Notes: generated by a model not told the origin, from the letters alone. A stretch of 64,000 nt of DNA from Archilochus colubris (GCA_023079485.1 CM041083.1:105601054-105665053); one strand, 5' to 3'; positions 40,891 through 55,300 are shown, counted from the stretch's first letter. Program-made: numbers and translations.

Positions 40891-43600
40891 GGGTGTGAAA
40901 GTAATGACTGCTACTTAATGATGGAGCTGTGTTGCTCAGATTAAGTAATGGAAAAATCTCCACCTTGTCACTAACCCCCCCCATAAGGGCACATAATATC
41001 TAGGAAACAAGGTTTTAACTACCAAAAACCTCTACTTCATGACAAAACTGCTCCTCTCCGCTCCTCATTGTGGAAGACAGAAATATTTTATCAAGTGATA
41101 AACTTAAGTCTGTATTAATAATTTTCTCTTCTTCATATTTATGAGCTGTGGACAACAAACTTATGACAACAAACAAGTCAGGATTAATATGCAAGATCAT
41201 GATCTACAGAGAACTGAATCCTGCCCTTAAGGATTACTATGTTATAGTATGGTATGTTACATACAAATACTGAGGATAATATTAGAAAACAGTATTTGCT
41301 ATTTGCACAGGCTTTATTCTCAAAAGTAATGCCTAAATATTCAAACTTCAAATAAATAATCAAAATACAAAATTAAGATTTTTAACTTCAAATAACTTGT
41401 ATGACTTCAACAGATCAAAAACCCCAGAGTAAATGTATTTTAAAGTAAGATGAGAAACAGTAAGAAAGGCAATAAACTCAACAAGAATAGTAATATTTCA
41501 TATTGTAGGCCTACAGCAAGGATGACCAAACTAGATTGAATAAATCAAGACTAACAACTGTAAGGGAATATCTTGAAATTCATCTAAAAGGTCTATAAAA
41601 ACTTAATTTTTAAGAAATTAAATCCTTTGCAGAACTTTGCCCTTAGTCAAAAGGGTCTATCTGAACCATTACCGAAGAAAAAAATTAGGAGCAAGGTATC
41701 CGTCCCAAGCACATAAGACAACACAACGGTGATAATAAAGAAATGGGAGTCAGTACATTATATATTTATAAATTTTATAGATAAATAAATGAGCTGAAAT
41801 ACATCTTACAAGTTCCCACACTGAGAGAAAAGTAAGCTGGCCAAATTGTTTCATGGGCTGTACTCAGAACCTGAATTCCACTAAGACACATGACACTAAG
41901 AAAGAAACAACTTTAAAAAGCAGGTAAGTAATTGGTCAGCAATGAAAACTTTCAAAGCAGCAGACGAAAACTTGTTATTCTGTGCAGTGCCTCCAATGTG
42001 GGCAGTAAGGGCAGCATTCCAGACAGCTCATTAGCTGTGTTGGTAACTGAAAATGGAGAATATACATAAACGAGTGCACCAACACAATGTCTGCTGGTCC
42101 CCTCCCACACAAGTGCCTCTGCTCTTAACTCCCTAGGAAGCAAATCCCACCTCTCAATGCTCCTCATAAACCCCAGCAGAGGAGACACCTTGTCAGTCAG
42201 CTATCAACATATTCAGACCAGGACTGACCAAACAGCAAGTGTGTCTATGCTTGCTTGCTTTTGAAGTCAAATTGCTAATATGGAAGATTTTATCTAAACA
42301 GGATTTAATTATTCAGGTAGCAATTTTGGCATGGTTAAAATCACTTTTTCTCAGGCTGCTTGGACTCAATTGAGTGATGATGAGTACCAAGCTTTAAGAC
42401 GCTGGTCTTGTTATGTGTAGTGCCATACTCATGTGAAAATCAACTTGTAGATTTGGAACTGGTTTGAACTTAGAGGTCTGGACATTGTCATGGGTACATT
42501 GCAGGCACAGATATACAAGCACCTGACTTGGAGTTGTTTTCCCTCTGCTGCACGGCTCAGATGTATTCACTGGGCTGTAAAACTGTGTAGTCATTCTGTT
42601 CTTTACTTATGTCATGTAATCACTTCTCTAGTTGGCTAATCTGAGCTTCAGGTGCTGCTAAAAGAGGTGTAAGGTGGGTCCCTCTAAGGGGTGGTATGCT
42701 GGAGCTGGGATGGTGCTCAGGTGCTCAAGCACTTCTTGCAGCACAGCCACTCTCACTGGGAAATCTGAACCTAACATGTCAAAGAAAAGGGTCAAGTAAA
42801 CTGAGGTCCCAATTCAGCAAAACAAATGCTTTAAGCAGTACTTAAAAAAAAAAGTTTTTCCAAATGAGAGGCAACATCAATGAGTTCTTCAGTAGGTTTT
42901 CCCCCGAGATGCTACTTTACCTCCTTTCATCCTCAGCTAAAATTGTTACGTGATACACAGACATCTTGAGAGAACAATGGGAAATTCTGAGGGGAGAGGG
43001 GAGACCAATAACCAAGTTCAAAGAGGAGTGTCTGGCATGAAGTAGCTCATATCTTGGTGTGGCACACAGGCTGAACACAGTGAAGACACAATTCTTACTG
43101 TCTCCTGTGGACATGAAGTTCACAACAGGATTCTTAGGCAGTGAGTGACCTCAGAAACACACTGCAAGCTCTATTTCTGAAAGAGGGAGGAGGAACAAAC
43201 ACAAAGAGGTGGCACTTCAAAGCACTTGGAAGGCTCAGAAAGGCATATTCCCATTTCTCCAACACCCTTAACTAAATGAGCTGGCCTCAGAAGCACACAT
43301 GCTATTTTAGAGCACATTTTTCTTAAGAGCTTTACCCTCTGATAATATAGGAAAACCTGCTGTAAATTGATTCTGTTGTAACAGAACAGATACCAGTAAT
43401 TGTACATAGCCAATTGCCCATATGTAATAAAAATAGCAGTAGAGTTTAACTTGAAATTACACCCTCCACTTTTTTTAGAATTTAAAAGTTACTCTTGAAG
43501 CACCTTGACATCGGAGATATTGCATAAATGATAAGGGCAGTTACATAACTGAAAACTGAAATAAAACTTTACAGCTGCCTTCCATTTTAGAGAGTTTAGC

Positions 43601-43626
43601 AAAAAAAAAAAAAAAAAAAAAAAAAA
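43601..43626. repeat. A26 tract with AATAAA upstream
   Basis: A homopolymer of 26 A, the longest in the window. An AATAAA hexamer lies at 43560-43565, 35 bases upstream on the + strand. The sequence before it shows no coding similarity that I recognise. Confidence 0.9.
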
Positions 43627-44153
43627 GGAGGTATATGAGACTTCAGTATTACTCCTTTATGATACACCAAATTAACCTGCAGGATCATTGTTAGTTAATG
43701 AGGGAGAACAAATGAATTACTAAATGGATTCTGGGTAGGCTACAGAAAAAAAAATAGATTAAGATTCAATCACGTTTTAATCTAAAACCTTGTTTCCTTT
43801 ACTAACTGAGAACCAAGTGACACAAAATATTTCTGATTTCAAGAACAGGGTAAAAGGGCACATGGAGAGGAAGCTCACAGTGTAACTAGACTTTGTTTTT
43901 TTCTCCAGATCTGAAACAGGGAAGAAACCATGAAGGATTTATAACTTCAGTGCTCTACAACAACATTACAATGATGACTGTGATTTACAAATGTAATGTT
44001 TTCTATTTTCCAGACCAACACAGTGTTTAGGAGTATGAAATTGGAGACAACTTGCAAGAAACTACTCTAGGTAGCAAATGTTTTATGAAGAATTGATAAG
44101 CATAGGAGTTTGTGTTTACTGTAGTCACAATTTTTGAAAAAGATGGGTTAGAT

Positions 44154-44175
44154 TGACCTAGGTCAACCCAGGTCA
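44154..44175 (+). promoter_or_regulatory. Candidate nuclear-receptor site: everted repeat plus DR4
   Basis: The 22 bases contain TGACCT directly abutting AGGTCA, then ACCC, then a second AGGTCA. AGGTCA-n4-AGGTCA is the perfect DR4 element, bound in general by thyroid hormone receptor/RXR and LXR/RXR heterodimers. The abutting TGACCT makes a 14-bp palindrome, TTGACCTAGGTCAA. It lies in the middle of intron 3, about 18.7 kb downstream in transcript order would-be exon 4 side and 15.4 kb from exon 3. The match is exact; use in vivo is inference. Confidence 0.4.
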
Positions 44176-47100
44176 ATGTTTCTTTCAGAAAAAGGATGGC
44201 TTCATGTTCTCCTCTTCCTCAGCTGAATTCCCCAAGTCTGGCCACCTGCCAGCATTACCACATCTGTCACCTTGACATCAGGAAAATTAGAGACCTGGGT
44301 TTTGAGACACCCCTTGCCTAAAGGCAATCTGGGGATTATTTGTTTATTTTGCTTGACTCACATTTCACCAAAACAGTTTGACAGCTCATCTCTACTAAAC
44401 TGAGACAAGCTGCAAGAGGAAGGTTGGAGGACAGGCAGCTGAAAGACAAAACCAAATCCCTCAACTCATTCCAGCAAAGTTTCCAGAGGTAGCTACTGGC
44501 CTCTGCGTGGCACTGCAGGAACCATCAGATGGAAACCCTGCCCCAAAGACTTATGTTTTTTCCCAGACTAAAGAAAAATTATGTAACTCAATTCAAGCTT
44601 AGCCAAGTTATAAAACATATGTAGGAAAAATTGCCTGGTACACAAGTAGCTGCATTCAAGGTCAGTTACAGAATTTATCACGATTTTCACTGTAAGAAGG
44701 AAATGTTCCTGAAAGTTGTTTTCCAAAAAGAAAATTACACACAAAAAAAGTGCACGGTGCACAAAGGGAAGGAGCTTGCCTACCATATATTTAGTACAGA
44801 TTGAATGAAAATCTCAGAAAACAGGCAAAAGGAAACAGCTTCAGACCTAGACTCATGTGCTTGCTGCTGATCATTTCTCATTTGTACTGTAAGGTAAAAC
44901 AGATGGGTTTTCAGTCATAAAGCGGGATGCTCTTGTGTAAAGCATGATAAAAAAGGTAAGATGGTCCTTTGCCTGAAGTGTTTGTAATCTCTGTTGGGTA
45001 GCCTGGCTCCAAACAGATGTAGTCATAGGGAGCAGATAGTAAATAATCAATAATATTCTAACAAATGAGAAACAGTCACTAGGTTAAGATGATTATTTAA
45101 TGAAGTAACAGATACTCAGAAATTATGTTCTAGGTTAAATTGTATTAAAAGGTAAGAAAATACACCATATGCAAGGCCAATTCAATGGAAAACAGCTAAA
45201 GAAAGAACTAAAATAAAACAGTCTCCTTCAAAGCATGGATCAGACTTCCTTAGAAGCAGACATTCCAAAAAGAACTAGAAGCTGGTATTACTACAGAGCT
45301 AAAATTAATTTGTGTTATCAAAATTAACTTTGATATCAAGTTGTTATGATTCAGTATTCTGTTGACCTAGTTGCAATGATCTAATAGAAAAAAGGTCATT
45401 TAAATATTTTACACATCAAGAATTTTCTGACAAAGCAACTGAGAGTTAAAGATCAAATCTATTAACGCAGAAAGTAAATAATTTCCAATAATCATGATCC
45501 TCACTTATAAGTACCACAGGTTTTTGTTATCTTTCAAGTATTTCAAACTGAAAAACTAGGAAACATTTTTAATGGCCAGGTTAAGTATTTCAGCTGGAAT
45601 AAAGAACTAAGCTACAACTCTTGCTTATCAATATTGCATTGTTTAGGTACATACAAAAAACTCCTTGGTGGAAAACAACAACAAAAATTCAGCAGGTTAA
45701 GAAGAAAGGTTATTACAATAGATTTTATTATTTTGCTTAAAGCATACTCATATGTTCAGCTTAAACTGAAGTACAAACTTGAAAAAAAAACTCTTTAAGT
45801 TTCCTTTGTGGTCATTAGGAAAAGTTTCCATGTGATCCTGAGTATACTAAAAAACCCAACTATTATTGTTCAACTTGGAAGCCACTGAGAAAGTTCAAAA
45901 TGTCTGAAAAAAGCTTAACCCCACAGCAAAAGCAAAATGCACAACTGCTCATACATTCATTAATACAGATGAGACCACTCATGAGGAAAGAATATACTGT
46001 AATCAGTAAATCACCAGCAATTCTTCAAGCTAATGAAGTATCAAAGCTATTAGCTTTATTTCTGCTAACAAGCAGGCTGTGGCTAATATTAAGTATTCTG
46101 CTGGTATGATACGCATGAATAGAATAAATCTAGGAAGCTTCAAACCAAAGTGGAGATGCACAACCACTCTGCAGAAAGATATTCTCCACTTCCATCAGTT
46201 TATAACTCCCCTAAGTCTGCCATTTTTCTTCCTTTTTAACCCAATGAAGTCCTAAGTGGAGAAGAGTAGGGCACAGCCCCTTTCAAATAAAAACAATTCA
46301 AGTCTTCTCATGAAGAATAAATTAAAAAAAAAACCAACAACCAAAACACCCAGGTAATCCCATCAGATGCTTGCTTTGGGAAGTGAATGCCAGTGTATTC
46401 CTACCCCTGGGTACTGTAGTTGTTCTTCCTTAAGCTTGCTATACCAAGGATGAATAAACTACAGACACCTGTGATACTCCCTACTCTAATATCCCAGACA
46501 AGACTGTCAGGCAGACAGATGATATAGTAAGAGGGAAGCAGCAGCTTGCCCTGGAGGGGACAGAGCACCTCCCCATCAGCAGCCCCCCAGCTTCTTGGGG
46601 CTAAGCAGGAAGGTCCTCAAGGCTATCCTGTCCCATCCTGACAACTCACTCACCTCACCTGGCCTCCATGCAGCTTTGCAAGTACAAACATCTCACAGAC
46701 AGTCAAAGAGATTCTTGAAAAAAATATACTACTGTTCCACTTCTTTTGGAAGAGGAGTCAGATGGAGGGCCGCTAGTTGTAAACTACCCAGCTCTCATTT
46801 TTCAGGGTTGTTGACATGTGTCAAAGTTTGAAGAGCTTTAGGAGAAGCAAATTCAAAACAAAAACAAACAAAAACCCCACATTTGAACACAAAACGTCTT
46901 CTGTTACACAGTAGATTTTAGCATCAATCACAAGTATATACTTTCACGTAAAAGAAGAAGGAACCCAAAGGGACTTTCTGTTTGCATGATAAAGATGCCT
47001 GTGCTTCTGGGTAAGGGACTGCAAGTGTTGAAACATACTCGACCTTCAAATGTCAGCATGCTCATCTTGCATAGATTTTGGATGTTTACACAGCCATGAA

Positions 47101-47654
47101 GCGGTGTAATTCTTTCCCTAGGGACACACTCCGAGCACAGCAATCCATCCAGTGGGAAGATGGCTGGTGTCATACCAGCACAGCTCCACAGATGCAGCCC
47201 TGCAGCCCCTGAATCCCAGTATGCACTTCATGGGAACACTGGTGGGTAGGAGCCTGGCTGACATGAGGTGACATTGATGCTTCGCCCTGAGGCTGTCAGC
47301 AATGAGGTCTGATGAATGAAAGTGTGCTGGACTTGAGCTACTTCCAGAACTTTGAGCACAGCCCTGTAATGCTGCCATGCCTCCCACTGCCAGTTATGGA
47401 CAATTTATCCTTTGAGGGCAGATAAAGGGGGTGTACTGTCACATCAGAAGTACCTGCAGTATCAGTCCTCTGCCTGAAGGGCAGCGTGACCTAAATGAGA
47501 AATACTTCACTAAAAATTAACCAAGTTCTTCCCTACCCTTATGGAAGGTCATTTTGCAAACACTTTTCCAAGGTTACAGATGAGCTCTCTGACACAAACT
47601 TTTCCCAAAAGCCAGGCTATTCACTAAGGCTGACAATGTCAGGGCATATTTAGG

Positions 47655-48016
47655 AGGAGACCTGAGAGGAGACCTTATCGCTCTTCTTCAACAACCTCAA
47701 AGTAGGTTGGAGCAAGGAGGGAGACAGCCTCTTCTCCATGGTGCTGTGTGACAGGGCCAAAGGAAATGGATGCAACCTACACGAGGGGAGGTATAGGTTG
47801 GATACTGGGAAACATGTTTTCACTGAAAGGGTTGTCAAACATTGGAATAGTCTGCCCAGGGCAGTGGTGGAGTCTCAATCCCTGGAGGTATTTAAATAGC
47901 GTGTAGACCTAGTCCTTTGGGACATGGTTTGGTGATGAGCTTACAGTGCCGGTCAAAGGCTGAACTGGATGGTCCTGATGGTCTCTTCCAACCTAAAACA
48001 TTCTGGTATTCTGTGA
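47655..48016 (+). mobile_element. CR1 LINE 3' fragment
   Basis: About 360 bp of CR1 on the + strand. Landmarks are gaggagaccttatcgctctt, attggaatagtctgcccagg, ctggaggtatttaaatagcg and ggtctcttccaacctaaaac, then attctgtgatt at the 3' end. It is of the same subfamily type as the 36.6 kb copy. Confidence 0.92.
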
Positions 48017-50479
48017 TTTAGGAACAAATGTCTCAGCCCTCTTAATGAAGGACAAAATGCTTTTCAAATAAAAGGTTTAAGTCATTAAATACAGGTTTTT
48101 ATTTTTGCCTGTCTGAAACAAAAGGCAAATATGGAGATTAATTCATCCCAGCACTCTGACAACAAAAAACAAGTGCATATACCGTTGGTCACAGTACACA
48201 TTTTTCAACTTGTTGCTATGCTTAACAAATTAAGAACCATTTTACTGTGCTATTTAAAAAACAAACACATTTTTCATTAAGAAGAATTCTGATGTCTTAG
48301 TGGAAGTACTGTGCCATTAAATACAAACAAATGTAGAAATCAATGTAAAACTTAAATTCAAATACAGCTTAAATACAAAAGCTACCTCTAAACTGCATGA
48401 GCACAAGAATACTGTTGAAAGTAATGAAAAAACAACATGGGCATGACATACAACTCATTGTACACAATAACAGCTTTTGTACAGAGGCTGCTTATACCCT
48501 GGAAGCATTGCTAATTTATGTTTTATGCAATGAGAAGTGCTTCAGCTATCTGCAAACCCAAGGAGACTCTAGAAGCCAAACAAGGCACACTCAAGGACAA
48601 ACACCAAGGCAGCACCAACCCATGTTTACAAAGAATTCACCCATTCGTTTCTGCACAAGGTTAACAGTCAAGTGGAATCTCTACCTTGCTTAACACTTTC
48701 TGCACTCACGAAACAAAGGACTGTGCAGCCTCTCTCAAGAAGCAGGTATTCAAAAAACATGTCACAAGTCCAACCTGCTCTTTCGGAAGACTTTGGAAAT
48801 GCAGTTTCAACAGCATCCCAACATTCTGCCCACTACTGTGGCTTTTTCTCCTTTGGATTTTAGAACTTGAAGTGGGTTTATTCTGAGTTTCCCTGTTTCA
48901 TTCAGTTGCAATGTTGGGCTTGATGCATAGGAAGAACAATGCCAGCACTTAAAAAATGAGACACAAATGCTCTTCAGTCCTGCCTACAAGATAAAGGATT
49001 TCAAATACTGACTAATGAAACCTTCAGATCATCCAGTGTTACAAGCAACACACAGGACAGAAGAACTGGATGGGAAAAAAATATCTTAAATCCTTAAGGC
49101 TGTGGGTTTTGCTTGTTTTAAAACAAGAATTAAATGCAGCTGTAATGAAACATACCATCACAGTTCTGCACTTTTCACTGCAAAGAGGAAATTAAAGACC
49201 ATTCAAAACATTTGGCAAATTCGACCAAAAGAGGAAATGAATGACCATTCTGTTCTACAACACTAAGTCATCTTCAGTTTAGCTGAGCTTTAAGCAGAAG
49301 TTGTCACAGCAGTTAGATCATCTGACAGTGATAGCATAGTCAACACAAATGAAGCAATAACAGGAACAACCCCCATACTCTGCCAGTAGCAGTCATAATA
49401 AAAAATGCTTTAATAAACCAAATCTTAATGCAATTTGTTGAAAAATAAAATACAAAAGTACAAGCTGAGTTCAGCTAATTATACATTTCTTTACTTTGAT
49501 GAAGTATTGATGGGTGTTCACAAACACCTTACCACCCAGAACCCAGAGCAGTTTTCCTTTGACAGGAAGGTATTTATTTTTTGCCTTTCAAATCCTACCT
49601 TGCCTTTGTGCTACAACAGACTAATCACACTGCTCCCAGGAAGGATTACAGGGTCTCTATCTGTTTGGCTAACTAAAAAAAATTAGATGTGGAATGAGAT
49701 GACAGGAGACACATGGCAGAGCTGATAAGGAAGCAGACACCACTAAGATTGGCTTGGTTAGCCCATGCTGAGAAGAAGCAGAAGAGGAGTTGTTGAGGTG
49801 AGGAGACAGATGTCAAGCTAGAAAGAGGATTACTCAGAAGGAGAGGTGAAAAAACCCAGTGCCTGGGGGCAAGGAGGCTTTAGTTGAATGCTGATGGACA
49901 ATAGTGCCTAGTGAGCCAAAGAAAGAAGAAAGGGTGGAAAACCTGGAATGAGAGTGACTAGGTAAGAACAGGACAGGGGACAACATTCCTCAGAGATACA
50001 GAAAAACAGGAGAGCAGCAGGTTAGAAGAGATGGGGATGACTAATAGCAAGCACACTTTGATACAGGAAAGGAACCCATTCTAATCATGAGAATGCCTAT
50101 CTCAGCCCAGAAAAAACTTTTAGCTCAAATGGTCAATAGCAGGTACATACACCACCACATCAAAAAAGGGTGCATGGTGTAGAAAAGCATGAGGCAATAC
50201 TTCCAAGACGGTGTTCCAACACCACCTCCACAGATACAAGACTAAGGTCCCTGACATCTGATGAATTATATCTTGTAGTAAACTGTCCAGTGGGCTTTGA
50301 AGCTTTGTAGGCTCTGAGAATATACCAAGCTCTGTGGCAGAAAGATGAGCTCATACACACACTGTGCAACAAAACATACAACTGTGCAATGACTTCTTGT
50401 TTACTTGGAGCCTGAAGCCTGCAAGTCTGATTTGATAACCAGAGGTCTCATGCTATAAGACAGGGTGAATGACCATTCC

Positions 50480-51240
50480 TCACCCATCTTCTCCAAGCTA
50501 CTCATGACTTTGCAGAGCATTGTCATTCTGTTCAAACATCTCCTTCCTATGCTACTATATATTTCTTATGACCAAGGCTAGAACTGCACACAGGGTTCAT
50601 AAAATACAGCAAAGTCCATAACTGACACAGTGGTAGAATTATGTTCTACATCTTGTTCCACATCTCCTTCCTAGTAACACTTAAGACTGCTTTTTGGCAC
50701 TAATTAATCAATGTTTTCACAGAGCTATTAATACCCAAGGTCTCAGTCCTGGTAGGTTAGAGTCTACTCACAATATCACCGTATACACTGAGGCAAGATT
50801 AATTTATTTTGTGCTTCCCCTATGTACACTGCCTTTACTACATCAATTTTCTCCTGCCATTTAAACTCCAGTCAATCAATACCAAATTCTTCACAGTTTG
50901 CCTTTATTAATTCTACCTTGAATAATTCAATGTAATCATGAAATGGGTCACCTCACAATTCACCCACTTTTACAAATCATAAATATTTTCAATGTCATAG
51001 GCACAACAACTGATCCCTTGAAATTTTATTAGTAACCTTTCTTCACCTTGAGAATCGACCATTAATTCCTGTCTTTTTTATCCTTTTCTTATTCAGCCAC
51101 ATAAGAGTTTTCTTTTCTATTCCACGGTAAATTAATTTCTTTAATAGCTTCTGGTAATGGACCTTGTTAAATTTCTTTTGACAAACCAAAGGAGACATAC
51201 TATCCATTTGTTAAGCTACTCCTTTAAAAAAAAGCAGAAC
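50480..51240 (-). mobile_element. Ancient L3/CR1-type LINE relic
   Basis: The + strand reads as the complement of a degraded non-LTR reverse-transcriptase region. Recognisable landmarks in order are: ctagaactgcacacagggtt; cttttacaaatcataaatat; acaactgatcccttg; attaattcctgtctttttta; ttaatagcttctggtaatgg; accttgttaaatttcttttg acaaac. These match my memory of the amniote L3/CR1-like consensus order (competitor in gcccagaactgcacacagta; tggtgagggaccttgtcaaa). It is highly diverged and must be much older than the other CR1 copies. The edges are approximate. A repeat-library search would decide it. Confidence 0.55.
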
Positions 51241-52368
51241 CTCTTCTTCAGTATCATGCTCAATGACAAGTCCAATATTTCTAGATGTCCAGAGCTTCAA
51301 AAAAGCACCACCACCCCCCAAAACAAATTTACAGAAAAGTTTCAAGGATTTTCTGTAGCATCTTTTAGACATATCCAGTAATACCCATCAATGACTCTTT
51401 CTTTGCAGTTAACAACTGCATCAAATCTGTTGGCAAACCTCCCCTATGACCAGAATGCATTAAGCATGAGATCTTACCACTGCTTTCAGTTAGGTGATAG
51501 AAATCTGTGGGAAGACATTCCATATGCAAACGGATTTAATGACATGTGGTAAGATGTACACTTCCTTTCTCCCCCTCTCCCCATTTTTCCTTCCTGAAAG
51601 GCTATGCAAACAACATACTTTAATTAGCAGAATTCTCCCGTTGCAAAATTAAGTACTATATGTTGAAGGAAACACCAAAACAAAGGATGAATCAGATCCG
51701 TGGCACTAGGAAGATGCCGAGATGGAAAGTTCCAGGTTTGTCTGTTCAAAAGCTGGATGTGTATAATGGACAAACCATGAAACATATTTTTATGTAGGAA
51801 GGATTAGAATGATACGCAGTAACTAAGGCTGTGGAAGACACTGAGGTAGGAGGTCTGAAGAGCTCACAGAACAGCTCGATTAGGTGCACAGAGGGCACAG
51901 GGAGGGCAGAGGAAGCCATTCCACAATAACAGCCTCTATGAGGGAAGCCTCCCCTCCACTGGGAAAGTAGGTCTATGGTCAGGAAGCCACCTTTGCATAC
52001 TCCTTTCCTAATTTATGAGTACTTTTTAGCCTTACTAATACTTGATCAGCAACGCTTTTTGTGTTTAACTCGTTTCATATAAAGCACTGCAGAAAAAGCA
52101 GGAACATGCTGGTTTTAATCCCTGACACATTCAGAGAGCCTGGAGAGAATTACAAGAGAAGAAAATTTAGTCCAGCTAGCACTGGTCATTCAAGCAGAAA
52201 ACTGATTCATCTTTTCAAGTCCCTAAGCATTAAAAAAAAAAAAATTAAAAAGAAAAATCAGAAACAGTATTTACTACAATTTGTAATGCTCTCTTTAGCA
52301 GATAGCTATGAAGAAGACTAATCAGTGACTGCTTCCTGTGAGCTGCTCCTGAAGGGTATACACAGAAC

Positions 52369-52386
52369 TTTTTTTTTTTTTTTTTT
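52369..52386. repeat. T18 tract
   Basis: Homopolymer of 18 T on the + strand. Nothing recognisable is attached to it. Confidence 0.9.
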
Positions 52387-55300
52387 AATATTTCTGTTTT
52401 GTCCATTGTAAAGAAAAAACCCACATTTTCAACATTTAGACATAAGGAATTCCTTTACTGATTTAGGAGTAGATCTGCAGAGCTGTTATGTTCCAGATCT
52501 CAAAGAATTTTTGTGTTGTGACCTCTTACACAAATCCTTTTCTTACTTAAACATTAGCCCAGTCACCAAGCAAGTAAAATGTATGTACACTCTAAAAATG
52601 CACAGAAATATAACAATTCATATTTATTTCTTCTTAAAATACGAAAGTAAGATGGTTTATATTTATTCTCAGTCACAGATAAAGGCACATTCTGCTCACC
52701 ACCCAACTGCTAATTTTGTTTTATCTCTTCAACGTTTCCAGACCTTCAGCTAGGATTTGGCTAAACCAACAGCTGAACTGATGTTTGGCTGAAGTGAGGA
52801 GGTGGAATTCTCCAGAACGAGATCTGTGACTGCCTAAGGGAGTTTTCATGCTACTGGTGGGCTACCTCATTCAGTATTACTCTGCCCACTTGCCACCTCT
52901 TCCTCCAGCTGATGATATTTTGTCTCCTGAAATATGTTGAAGGTCAATTCAATGATTTATGCGATCCTAATCTGCAAAGAAAATACTTGGAAAAACACAG
53001 TTATAAACCACAAGGCAATACAGCTGCTCAGAATTATGAAAGAAAGATAAGCTCATTATTGTTTGGATGAATGATCAGTAATCCAACCGATGCTTAACAG
53101 CCACTTTTTTTTTCCTCTATTATAGAAGCCGACCATAAAATTTGACCCAACAGAGTTCAGGTGTAACACAAAACCATTTTGCTTCACTGAAGCATGTTAA
53201 GGACTGCTCTTGATCTCTCTGCTGTACAGAAGCACATTTAAGAGCACGGGTGATAAACTGAGGCCATGGAGTCTCGCTGCAGTTACCTCAGCCACAAGGG
53301 CACAGGGAGAGGAGAAAACTGACCGCCGGCACAACACGACAGAGCTGCCAGTGTGCAGCCAAGTGAGGTTTTGGACCTGGGCAGGGATCTAGCTGAGAGC
53401 ACCTGCCAAGGCTTTGCTGCAGTGGAAGAAAGCCAGTGTGTTAGGACACCTCGTTATCCCTGCAGTGCTTGCAGTTCCACAAAAAAATGTGCCTAGCCTG
53501 TGCAGGCAGGGCTTCCTTGTCCTCCTGCCAGCACTAATCCAAAAATACCACTAGTAGGCAGGAATACTGTCTGTGAGGGGGCAAAGAAAAGAGAGGAAAT
53601 ATCTCTCCCAATGAGCAGTTGTGCCTTTTATTGCACCTAGGATTTCTCTACCAGTGGCCTCCTCACTAAGCAATTCAGCTTGTCACTATTTTTGGAGATC
53701 CTCTCCTTCCTGTCAGATAGCACTGTCACTAAAAAACCTAGATGTGATGTACTCATGTGGGCTGAAACTAAGTACATTTTTTTTATTTTAAGAAAAGAGT
53801 GTGGTGTGAGGCTTGTCTGCAACACTCACATGGCTGAGCCGAGACTGAGGTGAACTGGAGGCGGATTGCTAAACTAGTAGGGACAGGAAAGCTCCAAGAC
53901 AATTATTTAAAGTCATTCTGTTGATTCTGTACTGTATGGAAAAGCCTGTGGAAAGAGCTTCTAAAGTATCTGGAAGAGAAGCTTTGTCAGTCAGATACAG
54001 ATACACTGGAAAGTGAGCTGAGAGGAGAGGAAAAAAATTAAAAAAAAAATGCTGCCATGTAGCAAAAGTAAATAGGTACTTCACATGCTTGTGTGGGAAA
54101 AATCCCACACTAAAAAACTGCAAGTTAACTACCAAATGAAACACAAGAGCTGTGAATTATATATATATCTATGTAAATGATTCATTCCAAGTATAACCTT
54201 GGTGATTTCTGTGGTATAACTGCCTAGGCATGCGTATCAAAACTTGAGTATGCCTCTTCTTCTGACACCAGCAAGTGGGTAACTTTACAAGCTGTTAGAA
54301 TAATAAAGCATGACAAGTTAATAAATACTTTCAAAGATGCTTATGTTAAAGTTAGAAAGAGAAGCCAGATTTTTCACTGCATAACCAAACAGCAAAATGT
54401 ACTTGTCATATAACCTAATCCACTTATTTATGAACAAACAATTGCAAGTAATCATGTTTTGATTGACAGAGGCTACATACATAATGATATTCCAATACAT
54501 TTGGATCCTTCAAATGCTGTCTGAATACAGTCTTTAGCAGCATACATTAACAGGATAATGAAACAGAATCACATGTGAGTATGCAAGCAAGCACTTCACA
54601 CAGCACAATTAATCAATGCCCTGGTAATTACCCCACCTTGCAGTTGTTTATCTGCCTTGCCCACAGGTCGATCCATGAACATCTGCATAATTTAGTTTCT
54701 CTTCTCTCTCCGGGGCTATGATGCACAACGAGCAGCTAGGCTGGAGTGTATTTCACCAACAGTAATTAAATGTTATCTACTTAACAAACTATAGCCATAC
54801 ATTTACCCAAGGTATTCAAAGAATCACGGAGCTGGAACAAGGATGCCTGCTCCCGCTGCCAGTTGAGAACACAGAGTAAATTACCTTATTTTACAGCCCA
54901 CACTTCACAAATCCACCAGCTGCTTTTTCCTCAGGCAAGAAGTGGAGAGAGCAAAGAGGAAACGAGAACCAATTACTGCCCACACTGCCCCAGCAAGGGC
55001 AGAAATCCTTCCCCTCCTGCTGCAGCCGCTGGCAGATCTCCCTCCAACCTTAATAAGGCCAGGTTTGTGGCCAGGATATTTTTCAAGAATGTTTCCCATA
55101 AAACAAACTCAAAATCGTGGCCTTCTCAACACTGCCTGATGAAACCCTGGAGCTGTGCCTCACAGCAAGCTTGCTGTCACCATTTTGAAGGGCTCAGTCT
55201 TACAGAAATCTGCTTGTTCTGTGCTGCAGGTATGCGAGCACACACACCCAGAACCATGCCAAGCAAGCACTGCAGACCTTCGCTCTTTCACCAGCACAAC

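Noticed and set aside
45316..45335. TATCAAA...TTTGATA inverted repeat
   Set aside because: A short AT-rich inverted repeat of this size is expected by chance in such sequence.
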